Assembly (NCBI GenBank): GCA_015680685.1
Contig: MNCI01018959.1
Location: forward strand, 4,883 to 68,882
DNA: 64,000 nucleotides
Origin: Gnetum montanum
Taxonomy: Eukaryota > Streptophyta > Gnetopsida > Gnetales > Gnetaceae
Direction of reading: 5' to 3'
Positions within the stretch are counted from its first letter, which is position 1, and each line of letters starts with the position of its first letter. The notes beneath the pieces are model-generated. The model did no database searches. It was given only the letters and a program-made list of their open reading frames with translations, and was not told the DNA's origin. A program made the translations under genes and the position numbers. This document shows, piece by piece, positions 59,001 to 64,000 of this stretch.

Positions 59001-59370
59001 ACTAGTTTGAATATTGGCTTCCATTCTTATTAAAGAGGACATCTTAGTAGATGAGCAAGCCATCCACATTGTGATGTTTCCTCCTTTTCCTTAAGAATTG
59101 GGTCCAATGCCTCTAGCATTTCATTATGAGGTAATAAATGTTGACCTTGAAAAGGGTCAAGTCACCACTACGCTGATGTTTATAACCATCCATGTAGGGT
59201 AATGCAAGATTTGCAAGGTGCATGTCGATGATAAGGTAGTGACTAATGTCATCCCATTCCCAATTGTTGACAAGCTTGATCTAGCTAACCAAATCCAAGT
59301 TACAAAAATGACATGTCTTAAGTCCTTTAATGGGTCATGCATTGTTGTGAAGGAAAATAGTCATAATAGC
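56095..59370 (+). pseudogene. Gag of element B
   Basis: Start ATG 56095 (MNTKEPSTSTLG..). The first conserved block follows in frame (56150-56420): FMGRxSLRIH, NEDKYNFLCVKL, GYELIHRNEREYFPTPNNLI. The central His/Thr/Pro-rich part is poorly conserved. The Gag domain (57040-57660) reads LSLDQAFQVIQTLTEVVKQL, SLTGKVLDWYHALPRASISL, FKYNLKLEVTLDQLM, FIKSKLYYLAPHFLSQAF. Then KDKEKGKATT and two FVIRxP-type linkers (FVIRAPP, FVIRVPQRVDP) near 58430-58550. In-frame stops are largely TAG where Gln would fit, plus a TGA at 57514 where A has Trp-Trp and Arg or Gln would fit. Confidence 0.85.
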
Positions 59371-59824
59371 CTTCATGGAAGGGGAGCGATTCCCCACTAT
59401 AGTCAAATTCATTATCATCAAGGAGATTCCTAGGTTCAACCTAATTTTTGGAAGGCCCTGGCTAGCCCAATTACAGGCTGTCTCCTCATCCATTCATCAA
59501 GAGATCCACCTTTTGTATGAAGGTGAAGAAGTGATCATACATGGTAATAACTCAGTTCCTCCAACCATAAATAATGTTGACATAGACCAAGGGTCGGAGG
59601 TAGAGTTCCCCAATGACACATTGCCTATGGAGGACAAGAGTCAACCTTGTTTGGCAAACCCATCTGAAGAGATAAAACAAGCTGCTACCCTCCCTGAGAA
59701 AGCTCTATGGGTAGAACTACCCTTTAGCATCAATGAGGAGGGTATAGGTGAATATTTCCTTGTGCTGCCTAGGCCCTATGCATCCCCTAATCCACATCAG
59801 GTTAGGAAGCAACTACATGACTAA
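59218..59824 (+). pseudogene. Retropepsin-like protease of element B
   Basis: KVHVDDKVVTNVIPFPIVDK marks the (damaged) active-site end and lies in the gag frame. After a frameshift near 59370 the domain continues IPRFNLIFGRPWLAQLQAV, SSSIHQEIHLLYEGEEVIIH, VDIDQGSEVEF. This parallels element A (ILRRPWL, SSSIHQEIHL, IDIKQGSKVEF). The acidic tail runs to a TAA near 59822. Confidence 0.85.
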
Positions 59825-59950
59825 GGTATTTCCTTAGTGCAGCATGTGCTAGGCACCTACTTAACCTTAATCTTTNCTGAAGAGACAAAAAAGGCTACTA
59901 CCCTCCCTGAGAAAGCTCTATGGGTAGAACTACCCTTTAGCATNGATTAT
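59668..59950 (+). repeat. Duplicated 75-bp coding segment flanked by Ns
   Basis: GAAGAGAYAAAA..GCTRCTACCCTCCCTGAGAA through CTACCCTTTAGCAT occurs at about 59668-59742 and 59879-59943, almost identical. Single Ns stand at 59876 and 59944, at both edges of the second copy, so a local mis-assembly is possible. Confidence 0.7.
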
Positions 59951-60054
59951 TCACTTTGTTACACGTTCATTTCTTTAGCTTATGCATTTTCATTTGGGTC
60001 CTTTTACGCATTAGAGAAAATATCAAAAACACAAAAATCATAAAACTAAAACTA

Positions 60055-60460
60055 CAAAAAACACATGGTCCAAAAGGCCTTAAACTAGCCCATGGCTCGA
60101 AAAGGCCTTAAACTAGTTCATGGCCCAAAAAGGCCTTAAACTAGCCCATGGCCTGAAAAGGCCTTAAACTAGTGCATGTTCCACCATGGCCTAAAACTAC
60201 CCACCTTCTTCATGTAACAACTTGAAAAGGCCTTAAACTAGCGAATGGTCCACCATGGCCTAAAACTAGCAACCTTTCTGTCATAATGGCCCAAAAAGTA
60301 TTTAAATTAGCATATGACCCACCATGGCCCAAAATTGATAGCATTTTCCTTTTATTCATAGCCTAAAAAGGCCTTAAACTAGTAATCACCATGGCCCAAA
60401 ATGGCTTTAAACTAGCAATGGCCCTTCTACCGTGGCCTTAAACTAGCATGGGGCCCACAA
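60055..60460 (+). repeat. 34-36-bp tandem array of element B
   Basis: About eleven units of the form CATGGCCCAAAAAGGCCTTA followed by AACTAGCC, including copies with CACCATGGCCTAAAACTAGC, which is the exact complement of the unit in element A's array. Orientation relative to gag is the same in both elements, and both arrays lie a few hundred bases after the protease. Confidence 0.9.
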
Positions 60461-60656
60461 GGGACCTAATCACATCAACTAGTTGCATTATCAACATTAA
60501 ATAGGTAGAAAAATAAACATAAAGTTTCACATACAATCCTCATCGAAAAAGGCATAAATTTTATTATATCTCTATCAACAGGAGTACATAGTGTGACCTT
60601 GGACAAAAATGGTCAAAGTGAAAAACTACCCAATAGTAGGGCTACATCAAGTCTGC
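60461..60656. other. Junction between element B array and region E
   Basis: AT-rich, no feature recognised. No LTR end was found here. Confidence 0.35.
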
Positions 60657-63600
60657 TCAAATTATGGCATCTAGCAGGGTTTGAGGCTCCTCCTCCTCCT
60701 CCTCTACTACTTCATTAGGGCCTGCAGTATCTCCTGGTGCCTACACTAAAGCAATTTGAAACAAAAAATTCATTAGCAAGTGCAAAACTACAATACAAAT
60801 TAATGTGCAAAACTGACACATAAGAGCATAAAAAAAAAGAAAAACTAACTTGAGAGGGTTCTACATCAAACTCTGGGGGCAATCTATCGAGGTCCTCCTC
60901 CAAGAATTGGAGGATTTGAACCTCTAATAATCATGTACAGTCCTCATGGCTAAAGTCAACATCTACAAGGATCTTGTCCTTGTCCACAGTCATCCATGCA
61001 GGAGGTTGCATAGAAAAGGTTGCTATAGAAGTCTCCTCTGAGGGTAAGGTAATCTCTCACTCTAGGAAACCACTAACCACTGTATGTTGAGCAAATACCT
61101 TGAAGGCATGACTCCCGCTAGTCACCTCAATGAACATCCCAAGGTAATGAGCCTTCACAGACTCATCCTTGAGCTGCCATAAATAGGTGTCTCACTCTTA
61201 CTTGTAGTGGTTCTTGTGGTCCTTTTACATATGTTTCCATTTGCACATCTTAGTGCTAAAGCTCTTCCAGTCCTAATTCTTTTGGGAGAGTAGATCCATC
61301 TACAACCTCTACTCAATGATCTCCCATGTAGCCTTGTTCTTACCTTGAATTGCCAACTAGTATCTAGTGTAATGTATCTCTAATGTTTGCTAGGTATCAT
61401 CCCTTTGTGCCTGAGCTAACAAGAAATCATAATAGGACTAAAGGTCCTTGTTCTTTATGTTCAAGGTCACCACTACCTCCTAGAGCTCATTCATGCATTC
61501 CATAGGTGCTCATTTGAGTGCCTATAGGTCCACAATGCCTTTACACTAGAAAGCATGCACCTACTCACTACCTCATACACATGACACGACACTTCCTTCA
61601 CCTTAGGGGGATACTCAAGGATGACATCAATATGAGCTACCCAGTTTGGATCCCAATAAAGCTTAGAGACTATTAGCATATAATGAACAAACTAATATTA
61701 GCAATAGACTAACCATAGAATTGGTAAAATAGTTCAAGAAAGATGACATACATAATGATTTTAGGATTTGCTTGCTATATGTGGTCCACCATGTCCTTCA
61801 TGATGCCTTCCATGAAAGTAAATTTATCTAGTGTCTCTACGCATGGCTTCATATGGTGGGTAGGCACTAACGGTGGATTGCTAGCAAGAAGGTCTGAGAT
61901 TATAATACAACACAATGCAACACTCAGTGATAATTGAGTGGTTAAAGGCTTAAAAGAAAAGGGAAAGCATAAATGGTAACATAAAGTGCTCATCGAGTAA
62001 GCCCTCAAACATCAGTGTAGGTGGGTCTCCCAATTGCACACTATTGAAGAGTTTGGCAAAGTCACCCTTAGGGTGGAGGCATCAAACTAGTGGAAGATCT
62101 GTAGGGCATCTGGTGATTCCCCCTAATGAGCTACCTTCCCTTCAACCTAAGGAAGGCCCATGTCTATTGCCTTCACTATCTTCACTATTGCTTCCTTAGT
62201 AGTCCTCTTACCTAACCCATAAACATAGCATATTTTATTAGCATAAAAACAAAATAAAGAAAAGACATAAGCAACATGCATCTATGATGTACACTAACCT
62301 ACAACCACCGAATAGAGTGTGGGTATCTTGAGGTGGACTTTCTTGACACTTGCTTATCCAACTATATGGGAAGTCTCCTCTATTGGGTGTAGCCTCTTAA
62401 TTTTTACCTTGAAGAACCCCACTATCTCCATAATGTATCACTCCATCCTATTCGCATCACCAACAATAGTTGGTGGACACTTGTCTATGCTATCATGAGA
62501 ATAGGTGACTGTGAGCTCCCCAGATGTGCTTTCATCGTAATTGAATATGACTCCTCAATCCCCTTTGGAGGGTCCTACGCATGAGTGATGGCAAATAAGT
62601 GCTTAACCCATGGCTTGAATAGCTACACATGATCTTGCACAACCCAACATCCACTATCACTAATCACCAGAAACTTTACAAGCCTTTGTAGATAGGCTAC
62701 AAAGAATGTGAAGTGAAAGTGAGATCTCACATGGACATTGTGAAAAAGCTTGGTAATGTCTACCTATAGCCCAGCAGTGATAGAGGAGGTCCAGTTAAAA
62801 TTGGTGCCCTCCTCTATGACCTCCCACATCACCTGTGCCTACTCCACCCTAAGGACCTTTCCTTGGGAGAGTAGCTTAAGAAAGGTTTGGGTACAAAAAA
62901 GAGGGTAAAGCCTCCAAACCTCAGGTACATATACATTTCCAACCATGATGCCTTTACAAGAGCAAGTGGCCCCCAACCACTCTTCAATCTCCTCCCTCTG
63001 GTTTTCCTCTTAGTTGGGCTTATCAATGATTAACAAACCCTCAGAGAGGAGGCCAAAGAAGTTAATGAAGAAAGCATCACTAAGGTCCAAGAATACCCTC
63101 ACTTTGAGCATGTGAGTAACAAAATGGTGGACATTGTGGTTGAAGGAGTCAATGATAGTTACCATCTTGGCCACTAGCGTGCTTGGGTTGAGGGACAAGA
63201 AAAGGTTCATCAACCCAGCATGTGTAAGCCAACTAGTCAAAGCCTCTAAGGCCTAATGGCACAACCACTCCTATGCCCCCTCTACATCACTATACTTCAT
63301 AATGAGGGTGGAATCACTATGGCTAGTGGCGACCACTAGAGATGGGACCTACATGAACATATGGTTGAGTTGGTGTGATTACTGTTAGAAAGGATGGTTG
63401 GGTAGGTTGAGATGATGCTAAAAAGGAAAAGTGAAAAGGGGCTGTTGCATCATAATGCATGTATTGCATCTGGTGGGTTGCCACTACAAGCATAGATCTA
63501 AACTTGACAGAGTGGAAAGGTGATGTCGGTGTTATGACCGTCTTAGGTAGGAGGGGTTAAATTATGGATTTCTTATTAGAAGATGGTGGGAAAGGGGGGC

Positions 63601-64000
63601 TCATGTTCTGAGTGAGCTTCAAACTGATCCAGTTCTCCTATAAGGATTTCTCATAATTATCCCTACATCGCACTCACCTACTTAGATGAGATAGAACAAC
63701 AACTGATGATGGGACTCTGTGAGTGGGATGATGTTGAATGAGGAAGGGATATACTCTTGTCCATCCTCGTGGATTAATTCAAAGTCCCATTTTGCCTCCA
63801 TGTCAAGGTAATGTATAGGCAACCCTGCTTGGATCTTTGCACATATGAAGTTATATTTCTCATTACTAAGATTAGTGTACCTTGGGTCTTGGCCATGTAG
63901 CCTAAGGGATTACCTTGGCCTAGCCATCACAAGATTCATAGGGTTGTTAATCCTAGTCTCTTGTTGAATAGGTGAGATCTCAAGTGTGTTTGAAATTGAC
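60657..64000 (-). pseudogene. Region E: Gag-like ORF with apparent introns, continues beyond the window
   Basis: At 63950-63690 the minus strand has the same first block as Gag of A and B (NEKYNFICAKIQAGLPIHYL, FELIHEDGQEYIPSS). Downstream it differs. A block at 63330-62600 reads SLVVATSHSDSTLIMKYSDV, LSLNPSTLVAKMVTIIDSFN, FFINFFGLLSEGLLIIDKPN, FTFFVAYLQRLVKFLVISDS. Later come a coiled-coil-like stretch (61500-61200: NELxEVVVTLNIKNKDL) and an acidic end EEEEEEPQTLLDAII with TGA at 60657-60659. The frame is restored across short GT-AG intervals: 62298-62212 (87 bases, phase 1), and 60849-60741 (109 bases). Another candidate is 61751-61670 (82 bases; reading frame not cleanly restored), and an acceptor with unclear donor is at 61894. 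Stops are mainly TAG. I cannot name the downstream blocks. Confidence 0.6.

Larger units (their letters stand above)
53992..60460 (+). mobile_element. Element B: plus-strand relative of element A, partial
   Basis: The 5' LTR, primer site, gag, protease and 34-bp array are in the same order as in element A. RT and integrase are not found before the antisense region E begins at 60657. Either E is inserted in B's spacer and B's pol lies beyond the window, or B is truncated. Confidence 0.8.

Noticed and set aside
1-64000. tRNA or rRNA genes, integrated pararetrovirus, organellar DNA
   Set aside because: No cloverleaf-type or rRNA sequence, no virus-type movement or coat protein motifs, and no chloroplast or mitochondrial genes were recognised on reading both strands.

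Overview
This window is plant nuclear DNA made almost entirely of old, decayed LTR retrotransposons. It carries Ty3/gypsy proteins of three plant lineages (Tekay-like chromovirus, Athila-like, and Tat/Ogre-like), plant-type primer-binding sites, fragments of a plant subtilase and of a plant-type formamidopyrimidine-DNA glycosylase, and no intact gene. Stop codons are frequent and often TAG where a related copy or family has glutamine. Several elements are nested. This suggests a large, slowly purged seed-plant genome (basal angiosperm, magnoliid or gymnosperm are all possible), but the species cannot be read from the sequence. There is one 336-base gap (33722-34057) and a few single Ns.

Layout. 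1-4761: AT-rich repeats and a broken subtilase on the minus strand (2645-3440). 4762-20846: a minus-strand Tekay-like element with LTRs at 4762-5861 and 10307-11121/20224-20846. Its right LTR is split by a plus-strand Athila-like element, 'C' (11122-20223), and a truncated Athila-like LTR sits at 9665-10242. Element C has two LTRs, a tRNA-Asp-type primer site, a gag ORF, no pol, and a second ORF (16424-19184) with a coiled-coil C-terminal half. 22486-46809: a giant (24.3 kb) minus-strand Tat/Ogre-like element, 'A'. It has LTRs at both ends, gag-protease at 35.8-39.2 kb, reverse transcriptase to integrase at 28.44-24.95 kb, and a 7.4 kb spacer between them filled with four kinds of tandem repeat. 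Its right LTR is split by a 3.2 kb insertion carrying the glycosylase fragment. 47624-52.2 kb: element 'D', a minus-strand relative of C (3' LTR and second ORF). 53992-60.46 kb: element 'B', a plus-strand relative of A (5' LTR, primer site, gag-protease, the same 34-bp array). 60657-64000: 'E', a minus-strand Gag-like coding region that appears to contain spliceosomal introns.

The most interesting pattern cuts across elements. In most LTRs here the sequence just upstream of the TATA box is a cluster of one short, often palindromic word, and each element family uses a different word. In A, C and D the same family-specific word recurs inside the element: in C and D at one equivalent place, a few hundred bases before the second ORF. 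The second ORF of C and D is preceded by an identical 13-base acceptor-plus-start context, suggesting expression from a spliced message. Whether word and protein are functionally linked is inference, but the co-variation of LTR word and internal word is visible in the sequence.
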